From the NCBI RefSeq assembly GCF_023195885.1, contig NZ_JALPKO010000004.1, forward strand, positions 210,131-274,130: a stretch of DNA of 64,000 nucleotides, written 5' to 3'. This DNA comes from Methylonatrum kenyense (lineage in GTDB: Bacteria > Pseudomonadota > Gammaproteobacteria > Nitrococcales > Aquisalimonadaceae). The notes below the pieces were generated by a model. The model was not told the origin of the DNA. It was given only the letters and a program-made list of their open reading frames with translations, and searched no databases. Position 1 is the stretch's first letter. Each line of letters opens with the position of its first letter. The position numbers and the translations under genes are program-made. Shown one piece after another: positions 39,009 through 48,709 of this stretch.

Positions 39009-40087
39009 TGCTCGCTTCCCATCTGTTGATCAAGGCCCCAGCGCACATGCTCCCGGACCATTTCCGAGGGGTGGTCCAGCCGCTGGCGCAGCGCCTCGCG
39101 AACTGCCTCGCTGGGCGCCGCGTTACCCAGTGCCACTGCCAGGTTGCGCAACCAGCGCACATGTCCAAGCCGGCGAATGGCCGACCCCTCCGTGCGCGCC
39201 AGGAAGGTGTCCTCGGTCCAGCCGAACAGGCGCCTCAGGCTCGCCGTATCCAGGCCATGCCGTGGTGCGAAATCCGGCTCAGCGGAGAATTGCGCGTAGC
39301 GGTTCCACGGACAGACCATCTGGCAATCATCGCAGCCGAACACCCGGTTGCCCATTGCCGGGCGCAGCTCCGGCGGGATCGCCTCGTGGGATTCGATGGT
39401 GAAATAGGCGATGCAGCGTCGGGCATCCAGCACGTATGGCGCGATGATCGCTTGCGTGGGGCAGATCTGCATGCAGGCGCTGCAGCTGCCGCAATGATTG
39501 CTGACCGGCGCGTCCACCGGTAGCGGCAGATCGGTCAGCAATTCGCCCAGGAAGAACCAGGATCCGGCATGCCGGTTGAGCAGCAGCGTGTGCTTGCCAA
39601 TCCAGCCCAGTCCGGCCTTTGCCGCCAGGGGTTTTTCCATGGCCGGCGCGCTGTCGACGATTGCGCGATAGCCGAATGCGCCATGCGTTTCGCGGATTCG
39701 GTCTGCCAGCCGTTGCAACCGCTTGCGCATCAGTTTGTGGTAATCCCGGCCCAGCGCGTAACGGGCGATGAAGGCGCGCTCGGGATTCGCCAGGGTCTCG
39801 CCGGGGTCGGCCGCCGGCGCCGGCAGGTAGTCCATGCGCACGGAGATGACGCGCCGGGTTCCTGGAACCAGTTCGGTCACCCGGCTGCGTTTGCTGCCGT
39901 GATGCCGCATGTAGTCCATGTCGCCGTGGTAACCGGCGTCCAGCCAGTCAGCCAGATGCCGTTCTGCCTCCGGCAGGGCGCCGTCGCTGATGCCGACCTG
40001 CTGAAACCCGAGTTCGCGGGCCCAGGTCCGGATCTGCCGGGTCAGATCCCGCATCGCGGCTGGAGATGTGTCGCTGAGATCCGTCAT
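39005..40087 (-). CDS. queG: epoxyqueuosine reductase QueG
   Basis: A 360-residue cobalamin and Fe-S enzyme doing the last step of queuosine formation in tRNA. Two 4Fe-4S cluster motifs are readable: CGSCSACMQICPTQAI (about residues 199-214) and the split CDDCQMVCPWN near 252 with an upstream Cys. The YHGDMDYM and GRDYHKLMRKRL segments and the C-terminal HEAT-like region (RWLRNLAVALGN) match QueG. It is divergent from nnr across 61 bp, a conserved arrangement. Confidence 0.95.
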   Translation of the reverse strand: MTDLSDTSPAAMRDLTRQIRTWARELGFQQVGISDGALPEAERHLADWLDAGYHGDMDYMRHHGSKRSRVTELVPGTRRVISVRMDYLPAPAADPGETLANPERAFIARYALGRDYHKLMRKRLQRLADRIRETHGAFGYRAIVDSAPAMEKPLAAKAGLGWIGKHTLLLNRHAGSWFFLGELLTDLPLPVDAPVSNHCGSCSACMQICPTQAIIAPYVLDARRCIAYFTIESHEAIPPELRPAMGNRVFGCDDCQMVCPWNRYAQFSAEPDFAPRHGLDTASLRRLFGWTEDTFLARTEGSAIRRLGHVRWLRNLAVALGNAAPSEAVREALRQRLDHPSEMVREHVRWGLDQQMGSEQ

Positions 40088-40096
40088 GGACCACAG

Positions 40097-40130
40097 CTTA
40101 CGGAAACACGCATTCCTTCACACGCGCCGG
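40097..40130 (+). repeat. possible solo left end of the hairpin repeat
   Basis: CTTACGGAAAC is identical over 11 nt to the left terminus of repeat copy 1, and the following CACACGCG resembles its CGCACGCC; 22 of 34 ungapped positions agree. It lies between queG and nnr. It could be a decayed remnant or chance. Confidence 0.35.
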
Positions 40131-40148
40131 TTCGTCATACTGCGGCCC

Positions 40149-41630
40149 ATGACCGCACTGCCAGATGCACTGTTCCGTCCGGATCAGGTCGCCGACATGG
40201 ATCGCCGGGCGATCCAGGATCACGGCGTGTCCGGCCTCGAGTTGATGCGCAACGCGGGCCGCTGTGCGTACCGCGAATTGCGCCGGCAGTGGCCGGATGC
40301 CCGTCGGCTTCGCGTCTATTGCGGCACCGGAAACAACGGCGGGGATGGTTACGTGATTGCCCGTGCCGCGCTGGCTGACGGGCTCGCGGTGACGCTGCAC
40401 CAGCTCGGCGATCTGTCCCGGCTGCAGGGTGATGCGGCCACGGTTGCCGAGGAATATCTGGCGGCAGGTGGCCAGCGTTCGGAACCAGAACCAAACCCGC
40501 CGGCGGACGACGGCGTGATTGTCGATGCACTGTTCGGTACCGGGCTGGATCGCCCGCTGGGCGGTGCATGGCTGCAGGCGGTGGAAGCCATCAATGCCTC
40601 CGGGCAGCCTGTCCTGTCCGTGGATATACCCTCGGGCCTGCATGGCGGCAGTGGCCAGGTGCTGGGTGCCGCCGTGCGTGCCGACATGACCGTGACCTTC
40701 ATTGCACTGAAGGCCGGTCTGTTTACCGGTGATGGCCCGGCCTGTCGCGGCTGGCTGCGGTTTCACGATCTGGCACTGCCGGAATCGCTGCGCACCGCAG
40801 ACAATCCGGTCGCCCGACGATACCGCCATGGCGATGGCGCACCGACAGTGCCGGAGCGATCGACGGGGGCCCACAAGGGTGACAGCGGCCGCCTGCTGAT
40901 CATCGGCGGCAATCACGGAATGGGTGGGGCAGCGCTGCTGGCCGGCAAGGGTGCGCTGCGCGCAGGTGCCGGCCTGGTTTCGGTGCTGACACGTGGCGCA
41001 CATGTGCCGGCGCTGCTCGCCGCCCAGCCGGAATTGATGGCGCATGCGCTGGAAACCGGTGGCGTGCCCGAATCCCTGCTGCAGCGGACCGACGTAGTCC
41101 TGGCAGGCCCCGGCCTGGGCCAGGATACGTGGGCCCGGGAATTGCTCGCGTCGCTTGCCGGGCACGATGTTTCGCTGGTGCTGGATGCCGATGCGCTGAA
41201 CCTGCTGGCGGCGGAGCCGGGGTTGCTGCGACCCACCGTGATGACGCCGCACCCCGGGGAGGCAGCGCGCCTGCTGGGCTGCACGACGGCGGAGATCCAG
41301 CGCGACCGGCTGGCGGCTGCGGCGCGTCTGACCGAGCGCTGGCAGTCGGTGGTGGTGCTGAAAGGGGCCGGTACCATAGTGCAAAGCCCCGGTGAGTTGC
41401 CCTGCATCTGTGATGGTGGCAGCCCGGCGTTGGCAACGGGAGGCACCGGCGACGTGCTGGGCGGCGTCGTCGGCGCCTTGCTGGCCGCCGGTATGGCGCC
41501 CGGGGCGGCGGCCCGGGCGGCAGTGGCAGCGCATGCCGAGGCCGGTGAGCAACTTGCCGCTCGTGACGGAGTGCGCGGGATGGTGGCGTCGGATCTGCCG
41601 GCCGCCATCCGGGGCCTGCTTCAGACATGA
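40149..41630 (+). CDS. nnr: bifunctional NAD(P)H-hydrate epimerase / ADP-dependent dehydratase
   Basis: A 493-residue nucleotide-repair enzyme. The N-terminal YjeF_N half (about 1-215) has VYCGTGNNGGDGYVIAR and VDALFGTGLDRP and epimerises NAD(P)HX. The C-terminal kinase-like half has KGDSGRLLIIGGNHGMGGAA, VMTPHPGEAARLLG and the dehydratase motif ALATGGTGDVLGGVVGALLAAG. The ATG at 40149 starts the standard domain. It heads the nnr-tsaE-amiB run and overlaps tsaE by 4 bp. Confidence 0.95.
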   Translation: MTALPDALFRPDQVADMDRRAIQDHGVSGLELMRNAGRCAYRELRRQWPDARRLRVYCGTGNNGGDGYVIARAALADGLAVTLHQLGDLSRLQGDAATVAEEYLAAGGQRSEPEPNPPADDGVIVDALFGTGLDRPLGGAWLQAVEAINASGQPVLSVDIPSGLHGGSGQVLGAAVRADMTVTFIALKAGLFTGDGPACRGWLRFHDLALPESLRTADNPVARRYRHGDGAPTVPERSTGAHKGDSGRLLIIGGNHGMGGAALLAGKGALRAGAGLVSVLTRGAHVPALLAAQPELMAHALETGGVPESLLQRTDVVLAGPGLGQDTWARELLASLAGHDVSLVLDADALNLLAAEPGLLRPTVMTPHPGEAARLLGCTTAEIQRDRLAAAARLTERWQSVVVLKGAGTIVQSPGELPCICDGGSPALATGGTGDVLGGVVGALLAAGMAPGAAARAAVAAHAEAGEQLAARDGVRGMVASDLPAAIRGLLQT

Positions 41631-42115
41631 GTGCCTCGTCGCTGGAACGGCTGCTGCCGGACCCCGCCGCGACCGAGCGCCTCGGTGCGGACCTCGCCAG
41701 GGCGTTGGGCCAGCGGCCGATTGTGATCCACCTGCAGGGCGATCTCGGCGCCGGCAAGACCACCCTGGCGCGCGGTCTGTTGCGCGCGTTGGACCATGCC
41801 GGACCGGTGCGCAGTCCCACCTACACGCTGATGGAGCCCTACAGCCTGGGCTGCAGGCGGGTGCTGCACCTGGACCTTTACCGGATGGCCGACCCAGAGG
41901 AACTGGAGTACCTCGGCCTGCGCGAGGAGGTCGGCAAGGCCAACCTGATCCTGGTGGAGTGGCCCGAGCAGGGCGGTGAGCTGCTGCCGGCTGCGGATCT
42001 GCTTGTTGCGCTGCGTGACCAGGATGAAGGCCGCATGGCCTCGGTGCAGGCGCTGACTCGGGAGGGACTGAATCTCCTCGCGCGGCTGGCTGGCACTTCA
42101 GCTGACGTTCAGTAA
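41627..42115 (+). CDS. tsaE: tRNA threonylcarbamoyladenosine ATPase TsaE
   Basis: A 162-residue P-loop protein. GDLGAGKTTLARGLL (about residues 38-52), the switch region SPTYTLMEPY, HLDLYRM and VEWPEQG are all as in TsaE/YjeE. It drives t6A synthesis on ANN-decoding tRNAs together with TsaB, TsaC and TsaD, which are not here. Coupled to nnr by ATGA; a promoter-like site for amiB follows. Confidence 0.94.
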   Translation: MSASSLERLLPDPAATERLGADLARALGQRPIVIHLQGDLGAGKTTLARGLLRALDHAGPVRSPTYTLMEPYSLGCRRVLHLDLYRMADPEELEYLGLREEVGKANLILVEWPEQGGELLPAADLLVALRDQDEGRMASVQALTREGLNLLARLAGTSADVQ

Positions 42116-42158
42116 ATTCTGGAGTTTTTTTCTATCCTCTTGCCAATCATCGTTTTTC

Positions 42159-42186
42159 TTGCTTTTTCGGGCTGACGCGGTATACC
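42159..42186 (+). promoter_or_regulatory. putative sigma-70 promoter for amiB
   Basis: TTGCTT (42159-42164), 16-bp spacer, TATACC (42181-42186), in a locally AT-rich patch between tsaE and amiB, which is unusual in this GC-rich window. Start of amiB is 33 bp downstream. Confidence 0.5.
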
Positions 42187-42219
42187 GTAAGAAGCATCTT
42201 GTCCCGAGGAGCGCTCGTC

Positions 42220-43533
42220 GTGTCCATCCTGGCTCGCAATCTGTTTGTTGTGCTCGGTCTGTGCTGTGGTGTCATCGCCACGGCATCGGCTGCCGTCACG
42301 GTCGACAATGTGAGGGTCTGGTCGGAAGACGATCAGACACGGGTTGTGCTCGACCTCTCGGCCGAGGCGGAGCATCGGCTGTTCACCCTGGATGATCCGG
42401 ATCGCGTCGTCATCGATCTGAGCGACACCCGGCTTGCCGACGGGGTGCGGGCCCCGCAGCGTGGGGTGCTCGGCGGCATGCGCAGTGCCAATCGGGATGG
42501 CGGCGAGCTGCGCCTGGTGTTCGACCTGAAGCAAGCCAGCCGCGCCCAGAGTTTCCTGGTCAAGCCGAATGGAGACCAGGGGCACCGCCTGGTTATCGAC
42601 CTGCGCCATCAGGAAGGCAGGAGCCAGCCGCAGCAGACCGTACGCTCGGCAGCGTCGGCCGAGCGGCGCGAGTTCGTTGTTGCGATCGATCCCGGACATG
42701 GCGGCCGCGACCCTGGTGCGATCGGGCCCAGCGGCACCCAGGAAAAGGATGTGGTGCTGGAGGTGGGCAAGAAGCTGGCCTACCTGCTGGAAAAGGAGGA
42801 GGGTGTGCGGCCGTTGCTGATCCGGGACAGCGATACCTTCGTGCCGCTTGCCGAACGCCGCGAGCGGGCGCGTTCCAACCAGGCCGATATCTTCATTTCG
42901 CTGCATGCCGATGCGGTGGCCAATGGCGGCCCGCGCGGGTCTTCCGTCTACACGCTGTCGCAGTCCGGTGCCAGTTCCCAGGCGGCCCGCCTCGTCGCAC
43001 AGCGGGAGAACGCCGCAGACCTGATCGGCGGTGTGTCGCTTTCCGACAAGGATGATCTGGTGCGATCCGTGCTGGTGGACCTGTCACGCGCCTCGACCCA
43101 GGAATCTAGTATCGAACTGGCGGCCGAGGTGTTGACCGGCCTGGCCGATGTGGGGCCGATTCACAAGCGGGACGTGGAACGGGCCGGTTTCGTGGTCCTG
43201 CAGTCGCTGGATATGCCGTCGGTGCTGGTGGAACTGGCCTTCATTTCCAATCCGGTGGAGGAGCGCCAGCTGCGCAGCCCCGATCACCAGTGGAATCTGG
43301 CCCGCGCCGTGGCCGACGGCGTGGTTCGCTATCGCGAGCGGCATCAGCCCGCGGTACGGGTGGCATCCAATTCCTCGGCGGACAGCGAGGCGCGTGAACA
43401 CGTGGTTCGCAGCGGCGAGACGCTGAGCGGCATTGCCCGCCGCCATTCGGTCAGCGTGCAGAAGTTGCGCAGCGCCAACGACCTGAATGGCGACCGCATC
43501 ATGGTGGGCACCACGCTGCGCATCCCGCAGTAG
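42220..43533 (+). CDS. amiB: N-acetylmuramoyl-L-alanine amidase AmiB-type
   Basis: A 437-residue periplasmic amidase that splits septal murein. Signal peptide about 1-24 (ending ASA|AVTV). An AMIN domain (about 25-130) follows. The Amidase_3 domain (about 150-380) has zinc ligands in IDPGHGGRDPGA, SLHADA and the catalytic Glu in LVELAFISNP. A C-terminal LysM (VRSGETLSGIARRHSVS...GTTLRIPQ) binds murein. GTG at 42220 is preferred, 8 nt after GAGGAG; TTG 42199 is an alternative. Repeat copy 2 starts 12 bp after its stop. Confidence 0.94.
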   Translation: MSILARNLFVVLGLCCGVIATASAAVTVDNVRVWSEDDQTRVVLDLSAEAEHRLFTLDDPDRVVIDLSDTRLADGVRAPQRGVLGGMRSANRDGGELRLVFDLKQASRAQSFLVKPNGDQGHRLVIDLRHQEGRSQPQQTVRSAASAERREFVVAIDPGHGGRDPGAIGPSGTQEKDVVLEVGKKLAYLLEKEEGVRPLLIRDSDTFVPLAERRERARSNQADIFISLHADAVANGGPRGSSVYTLSQSGASSQAARLVAQRENAADLIGGVSLSDKDDLVRSVLVDLSRASTQESSIELAAEVLTGLADVGPIHKRDVERAGFVVLQSLDMPSVLVELAFISNPVEERQLRSPDHQWNLARAVADGVVRYRERHQPAVRVASNSSADSEAREHVVRSGETLSGIARRHSVSVQKLRSANDLNGDRIMVGTTLRIPQ

Positions 43534-43545
43534 GGTTCGGTCCCT

Positions 43546-43818
43546 GGGGAAACACGGATCTATTCTCGCGCCTGCGCCCGAGACCGGTTTTGGTCATCTG
43601 GCAAGGCGCGGTGCCGGTTCGGTAGCCAGAGCTACCGGGCCGGTGACGCAACACAGCCAGGGGCCAAAACCGGCCGGGCCCTTCGGGTTGGGCCGCATTT
43701 TTCCCGATTGCTGCGTTGCGCTGCTTGACCGCAGAATGACTGCGGCGCTGCGCAGCGCGCCTTGCCTCGGAGAAAATGCGGACTCCAACGCAGGCGTGCG
43801 AATAAATCAGTGTTTCCC
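43546..43818 (-). repeat. interspersed two-arm hairpin repeat, copy 2 (273 bp, basic form)
   Basis: The most compact complete copy, inverted relative to the others. Termini GGGAAACAC(T/G)GAT at both ends are inverted repeats over about 30 nt. Read on the minus strand, the left arm (43818 to about 43692) folds on CCGCATTTTC / AAAAATGCGG and the right arm (about 43675 to 43546) on CCGGTTTTGG / CCAAAACCGG, with a linker of under 20 nt. Both arms share GGCAAGGCGCG 52-53 nt from their ends and CGCAACRCAGC before the closing stem. It separates amiB from mutL. Confidence 0.92.
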
Positions 43819-43948
43819 TGGGGGCATTACACGGATCGACGGCCGGTTTCTGATCGAGCCGCCGTGTGCTGGCCGGCGGCACCCCCGATAACGCATACTC
43901 TGCGTCAATCCGATGTTCCTCACGCTCGTTCGCAGCCCTGGCGCGCCG

Positions 43949-45760
43949 ATGTCCCGAATCCGTTTGTTGCCCGATCAACTGGTCAATCAGATCGCCGCCG
44001 GCGAGGTCGTCGAGCGGCCCGCGTCGGTGGTCAAGGAACTGGTGGAGAACAGCCTGGATTCCGGTGCGGCACGCATACAGCTGGATCTCGACGCGGGAGG
44101 GCGCAACCGGATACAGGTGCGGGACGACGGTGCCGGCATGGGCCGCGACGAACTCGCGCTGGCGCTGCAACGTCACGCCACCAGCAAGATCGCCTCGCTG
44201 CATGACCTCGAACGGGTCGCAAGTCTCGGCTTTCGCGGCGAAGCCCTGCCCAGTATCGCCTCGGTATCACGGCTCAGCCTGACCTCGCGCGAGGCTGCAG
44301 CGGATGCCGGTTGGTGCTTGCATTGCGACGGCGGCAAGCCGGACGGCGAGGTGGCGCCGGCGGCACATCCGGTGGGTACCACCGTGGAGGTGCGGGATCT
44401 GTTCTACAACACGCCGGCACGCCGCCGCTTCCTACGCACCGATCGCACCGAGTTCGGGCATGTGCAGGAGTTGCTGCGGAAACTGGCGATGGCGCGTTTC
44501 GATGTGGCGCTGCAGTTCCGGCATAACCAGCGACAGGTGCTGGATCTGCCGGCGGCGCAGGATCAATCGGCACGGGAACAACGACTCGCCCGCCTGCTGG
44601 GCAGCAATTTTGTCGAGCAGGCCCTGTATCTGGAGCGTGAAGCGACCGACCTCCGTCTGACCGGCTGGATCGGCCTGCCGACTGCCTCCCGTGGCCAGCC
44701 CGATATGCAATACCTGTTCGTCAACGGCCGCGCCGTGCGTGATCGCAGCGCGGCGCATGCGGTGCGCCGGGCCTATCAGGACGTGCTGTTCAAGGAGCGC
44801 CACCCGACCTACGTCCTGTACCTGCAGGTCGATCCCGGACAGGTGGATGTCAATGTGCATCCGGCCAAATCCGAGGTCCGGTTCCGGGATGGACGTCTGA
44901 TCTACGATTTCGTGTTCCGTACCGTGTCCGAGGCGCTGGCCGGCGTGCGCCCGCAGGCCGTGGCCGAGGACAGCCCGGCGGTTCCGTCCGCTGTGGAACA
45001 CGACTGGCCCCGGCAGGCGCCGGTGCGCGACCCGGCCCCGCTACCAAGGGCCTCTGGGCTGGCCCTTGGCGAGCCCGATGCGCGTTACGCCCCGGCCACG
45101 CTGCCGCCCCGCCCGGTATCGGCCGGTCGGCAGCCGGAGAGCAACGGGCACGCAGTGCCCCGGACGGATTCCCCGGTGCCGGCTCTGGGCTATGCCCTGG
45201 CCCAGATCCATGGTGTCTATATTCTGGCCGAGAACCCGGCCGGACTGGTGCTGGTGGACATGCATGCCGCCCACGAACGGATTGTCTATGAGCGGATGAA
45301 GCAGCAGTACGCGGCCCAGGGCGTGCAGGTGCAGAACCTGCTGACGCCGGTCAGTCTTGCGGTCTCGCAGGCCGAGGCCGATCTGGCCGAAGCGCAATGC
45401 GAGAGTTTCGCCGCCGTCGGCCTGGAAGTGGATCGCAGCGGGCCGGAGACCCTGGTGGTGCGGGGACTTCCGGCGCTATTGCGCGGGGCGGATGCGGCCC
45501 AGCTTGTGCGTGATGTGCTGGCGGATATCCTGGCCGAAGGCGACTCCCGGCGACTGACCGAGCGATTGAACTACATCCTGGCGACCATGGCCTGTCATGG
45601 ATCGGTGCGTGCCAATCGGCAGCTGGAACTGGCTGAAATGAATGCCCTGCTACGGGATATGGAAAACACGCCGAATGCGGGCCAGTGCAATCACGGACGG
45701 CCGACCTGGACCCAGCTCGACATGCAGGCGCTGGATCGCCTGTTCCTGCGTGGTCAGTAA
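43949..45760 (+). CDS. mutL: DNA mismatch repair protein MutL
   Basis: A 603-residue GHKL ATPase. The N-terminal motifs are [35 protein letters not shown] and [13 protein letters not shown]. The C-terminal dimerisation domain carries [12 protein letters not shown] from Asp437, a form of the DQHA(X)2E(X)4E endonuclease motif, plus a late CNHGRP. This implies a nicking MutL of the MutH-independent type. A Pro-rich linker spans about 340-410. ATG 43949. The 414-bp gap to amiB is mostly repeat copy 2; miaA follows by 13 bp. Confidence 0.94.
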   Translation: MSRIRLLPDQLVNQIAAGEVVERPASVVKELVENSLDSGAARIQLDLDAGGRNRIQVRDDGAGMGRDELALALQRHATSKIASLHDLERVASLGFRGEALPSIASVSRLSLTSREAAADAGWCLHCDGGKPDGEVAPAAHPVGTTVEVRDLFYNTPARRRFLRTDRTEFGHVQELLRKLAMARFDVALQFRHNQRQVLDLPAAQDQSAREQRLARLLGSNFVEQALYLEREATDLRLTGWIGLPTASRGQPDMQYLFVNGRAVRDRSAAHAVRRAYQDVLFKERHPTYVLYLQVDPGQVDVNVHPAKSEVRFRDGRLIYDFVFRTVSEALAGVRPQAVAEDSPAVPSAVEHDWPRQAPVRDPAPLPRASGLALGEPDARYAPATLPPRPVSAGRQPESNGHAVPRTDSPVPALGYALAQIHGVYILAENPAGLVLVDMHAAHERIVYERMKQQYAAQGVQVQNLLTPVSLAVSQAEADLAEAQCESFAAVGLEVDRSGPETLVVRGLPALLRGADAAQLVRDVLADILAEGDSRRLTERLNYILATMACHGSVRANRQLELAEMNALLRDMENTPNAGQCNHGRPTWTQLDMQALDRLFLRGQ

Positions 45761-45773
45761 GGTATAGGCGGTC

Positions 45774-46715
45774 GTGAGCGAGGCGTGGAAACCGGTTATC
45801 TGCCTGATGGGGCCAACCGCCAGTGGCAAGACCGATCTGGCGGTGGCGCTGGCAGCGCTGCGGCCGCTGGATCTGATCAGTGTCGATTCGGCCATGGTGT
45901 TCCGTGGCATGGATATCGGAACCGCCAAGCCCGAGGCATCTGTCCTGGCGCGGGCACCGCATCAACTGATCGATATCCGTGATCCGCTGGAATCCTACTC
46001 GGCGGCCCGCTTTCGGGAGGACGCCCTGGAGGCCATCCGGCGCAGCCATTCCAGCGACCGTATTCCATTGCTGGTGGGCGGAACGATGTTGTATTTCCGC
46101 GCCCTGCGAAGCGGGCTGTCGGATGTGCCCGCCGCCGATCCGGACGTCCGCCGCGCGCTGCTCGAGGAGGCGGCGCGTCGTGGTTGGGAAGACCTGCATC
46201 GTGAACTGGCCGGGGTCGATCCCGCGGCGGCGGCACGGATTCACCCGAACGACAGCCAACGTATCCAGCGTGCCCTCGAGGTGTTCCGGATCAGCGGACA
46301 GCCGTTGTCGAAATTGCAGACCCGCCGGCAGCCGCCGCGCGGGCTGCGGTTCCTCAACCTGGCGCTGATGCCGCCGGACCGGGACATATTGCACCGGCGT
46401 ATCGAGCAGCGGTTTCGGGCCATGCTGGCGGCCGGCTTCGTTGACGAAGTACGTGCTCTTCGCAACATTCCGGGGCTTGGACTGGACCATCCCTCGATGC
46501 GGGCGGTCGGCTATCGGCAGGTCTGGGATTACCTGGACGGCAAGCAGGATGTGGAGGCGATGACCTGGCGCGGCATTTATGCGAGCCGGCAGTTTGCCAA
46601 GCGCCAATTGACCTGGCTTCGAGGTGAACCCGAACTGCGTAGCTTGTCGGCCGATGGCAGTGATTTGACCACGCAGGCGCTATCGCGGATCGATCGGTTT
46701 CTCGAGGCGGCTTGA
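45774..46715 (+). CDS. miaA: tRNA dimethylallyltransferase MiaA
   Basis: A 313-residue enzyme adding dimethylallyl to A37 of UNN-decoding tRNAs. P-loop [14 protein letters not shown] (about residues 12-25), [18 protein letters not shown], the catalytic [12 protein letters not shown] and the tRNA-binding [13 protein letters not shown] are intact. GTG at 45774 is the only good start. It lies in the classic mutL-miaA-hfq-hflX order; hfq follows by 161 bp. Confidence 0.95.
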   Translation: MSEAWKPVICLMGPTASGKTDLAVALAALRPLDLISVDSAMVFRGMDIGTAKPEASVLARAPHQLIDIRDPLESYSAARFREDALEAIRRSHSSDRIPLLVGGTMLYFRALRSGLSDVPAADPDVRRALLEEAARRGWEDLHRELAGVDPAAAARIHPNDSQRIQRALEVFRISGQPLSKLQTRRQPPRGLRFLNLALMPPDRDILHRRIEQRFRAMLAAGFVDEVRALRNIPGLGLDHPSMRAVGYRQVWDYLDGKQDVEAMTWRGIYASRQFAKRQLTWLRGEPELRSLSADGSDLTTQALSRIDRFLEAA

Positions 46716-46876
46716 AACCGGCAGCCCCCGCCCGCATGTCCGCTTCACGTCGGTGGCCGAGGCCTATGCTAGACTCATTTTCTCGGTGGCGGATGTTCCG
46801 CGGGCAGGTTTTCCCGGTCTGTTTCAGGTCGCCATTGACAACAACAAATGATCGGTATTTCAAGGGGTCACACACA

Positions 46877-47134
46877 ATGTCCAAGGGGCAGTCGCTGCAA
46901 GAACCGTTTTTGAATGCCTTGCGCAAGGAGCGTATTCCGGTGGCCATCTACCTGGTCAACGGCATCAAGCTGCAGGGCCAGATCGAATCCTTTGATCAGT
47001 TTGTCGTGCTGTTGAAGAACACCGTCAGCCAGATGGTTTACAAGCACGCCATCTCGACCGTCGTCCCGGCGCGCAACGTCAAGCTGGCGCCCGCCGAACC
47101 GGAGAAGGCCGGTAACGACCTTGGTAATAGCTGA
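46877..47134 (+). CDS. hfq: RNA chaperone Hfq
   Basis: An 85-residue Sm-like protein: the conserved N-terminal [29 protein letters not shown] (Sm1) and the [11 protein letters not shown] (Sm2) surface that binds U-rich sRNA ends. The C-terminal tail after residue 66 is short and acidic. Forms a hexamer that matches sRNAs to mRNAs. CAAGGGG lies about 10 nt upstream. A likely own promoter region is the 160 bp after miaA (TATGCT at 46765). It overlaps the chosen hflX start by 14 bp. Confidence 0.97.
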   Translation: MSKGQSLQEPFLNALRKERIPVAIYLVNGIKLQGQIESFDQFVVLLKNTVSQMVYKHAISTVVPARNVKLAPAEPEKAGNDLGNS

Positions 47135-48455
47135 CAAGCGGACATCGGGAGCCTCCGAGCTCCAGTTTTTTGACCGCCCGACGGGCGGAGAGGGCGCCCT
47201 GCTGGTCCATCTGGACAACGGTGCGCCGGATGATGATCTGGCACGTCAGGAGATCGTGTCGCTGGCGCAGTCGGCCGGGGCGGAAGTCCTCGAGCTGATC
47301 AGCGTGCGACGTCAGCGGCCGGATCCCCGGACCTTCATCGGCCGGGGCAAGGTGGAAGAACTGGCCGCGTTGGTGCAGAGCCACGAGGCCGCCCTGGTCA
47401 TCGTCAACCAGGCCCTGTCGCCCAGTCAGGAACGAAACCTGGAGCGGGCCTTGGGCTGCCAGGTGCTTGATCGGACTGGCCTCATTCTCGATATCTTCGC
47501 GCAGCGCGCACGCACCCACGAAGGCAAATTGCAGGTGGAACTTGCCCAGTTGCGCCATGTGGCGACGCGGCTGGTGCGCGGCTGGACCCACCTGGAGCGT
47601 CAGAAGGGCGGTATCGGCATGCGGGGGCCCGGTGAAACCCAGCTGGAGACCGACCGCCGTCTGCTCGGTATCCGTATCAAGCAGTTGGAGCGGCGGCTGG
47701 CCAAGGTTCGGCAGCAACGCGCTCAGGGCCGCCAGGCACGGCGGCGCCGTGAACTCCCGACCGTTTCCCTGGTGGGCTACACCAACGCCGGCAAGTCCAC
47801 GCTGTTCAACCGTTTGACCGAGGCACGCGTCTACGCCGACGATCGCCTGTTCGCGACCCTGGACACGACGCTTCGACGACTCGAGCTGGGTGGCGACGAG
47901 GCGGTGATACTTGCCGATACCGTGGGCTTTATCCGGGACCTGCCGCACCAGTTGGTCGCGGCCTTTCGTTCGACCCTGGAAGAAGCCAGCGAGTCGGATC
48001 TGCTGTTGCATGTGATTGACGCCGGGGACGAGCAGTGGCAGGAAAGCGTGGCGCAGGTGGAATCCGTGCTTGCCGAGATCGGCGCAGCGGATTTGCCGCG
48101 CGTGCTGGTGTTCAACAAGATCGACCAGGTTGGGGCCACCGCCGCACGGCGGCAGGTGGAACCCGGCGCCATCGAAGAGGTCTTTGTCTCTGCAGTGCGT
48201 GGCGACGGCATGGATCTATTGCGTGACGTCATCCGGGACAAAGTGGGCGACGACAGGCTCTACGGTGAGCTGGTACTGGGGCCCGAGCAGGGGCGCCTGC
48301 GGGCCAGGCTGTATGATCTGGGCGCAGTCCTGGACGAATATTCCAGGGAAGACGGACGGATGGCGCTGAAACTGGCGGTCAAGCGGCGCGACTACCAGCA
48401 ATTGAGTCGCCAGGAAGGCTTCTCGGCGCAGCTCGATTCGGGATCCCCGGCTTGA
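47121..48455 (+). CDS. hflX: ribosome-associated GTPase HflX
   Basis: A 444-residue GTPase that splits stalled or hibernating ribosomes. The N-terminal HflX domain includes [11 protein letters not shown] and [25 protein letters not shown]; a coiled-coil stretch leads to the G domain with G1 [12 protein letters not shown] (about 218), G3 [14 protein letters not shown] and G4 FNKID. The C-terminal tail is short. The start is TTG 47121, overlapping hfq; no good ATG exists before the conserved region. Confidence 0.94.
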   Translation: MVIADKRTSGASELQFFDRPTGGEGALLVHLDNGAPDDDLARQEIVSLAQSAGAEVLELISVRRQRPDPRTFIGRGKVEELAALVQSHEAALVIVNQALSPSQERNLERALGCQVLDRTGLILDIFAQRARTHEGKLQVELAQLRHVATRLVRGWTHLERQKGGIGMRGPGETQLETDRRLLGIRIKQLERRLAKVRQQRAQGRQARRRRELPTVSLVGYTNAGKSTLFNRLTEARVYADDRLFATLDTTLRRLELGGDEAVILADTVGFIRDLPHQLVAAFRSTLEEASESDLLLHVIDAGDEQWQESVAQVESVLAEIGAADLPRVLVFNKIDQVGATAARRQVEPGAIEEVFVSAVRGDGMDLLRDVIRDKVGDDRLYGELVLGPEQGRLRARLYDLGAVLDEYSREDGRMALKLAVKRRDYQQLSRQEGFSAQLDSGSPA

Positions 48456-48469
48456 ACGGGTATCCTGCC

Positions 48470-48499
48470 TTGTCCTGGTCTCCGCGCACTGGGTAGAAT
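48470..48499 (+). promoter_or_regulatory. possible promoter for hflKC
   Basis: TTGTCC (48470-48475), 18-bp spacer, TAGAAT (48494-48499) in the 254-bp gap after hflX. A weak hairpin GAGGC/GCCTC with GTTTTC follows at 48512-48532 and might attenuate. The rest of the gap shows no gene. Confidence 0.3.
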
Positions 48500-48709
48500 T
48501 ACTGGAGGGTGAGAGGCCTTGTGCCTCGTTTTCATGCGATCCCGGTCGCAGGAGTCAGCAGGTTGATCCGGTCCCACCAGACGAATGCAGCCCCGGCAGG
48601 GGCGTAGCCGCGCGTCGAGGTGCCCACCACATTCAGTTTGCGACAGCCGCCCTCTCGGGTCGCGGCCGCCATGATCGGCTCGCCGAGAAATCGATAACGG
48701 AGAACATTT

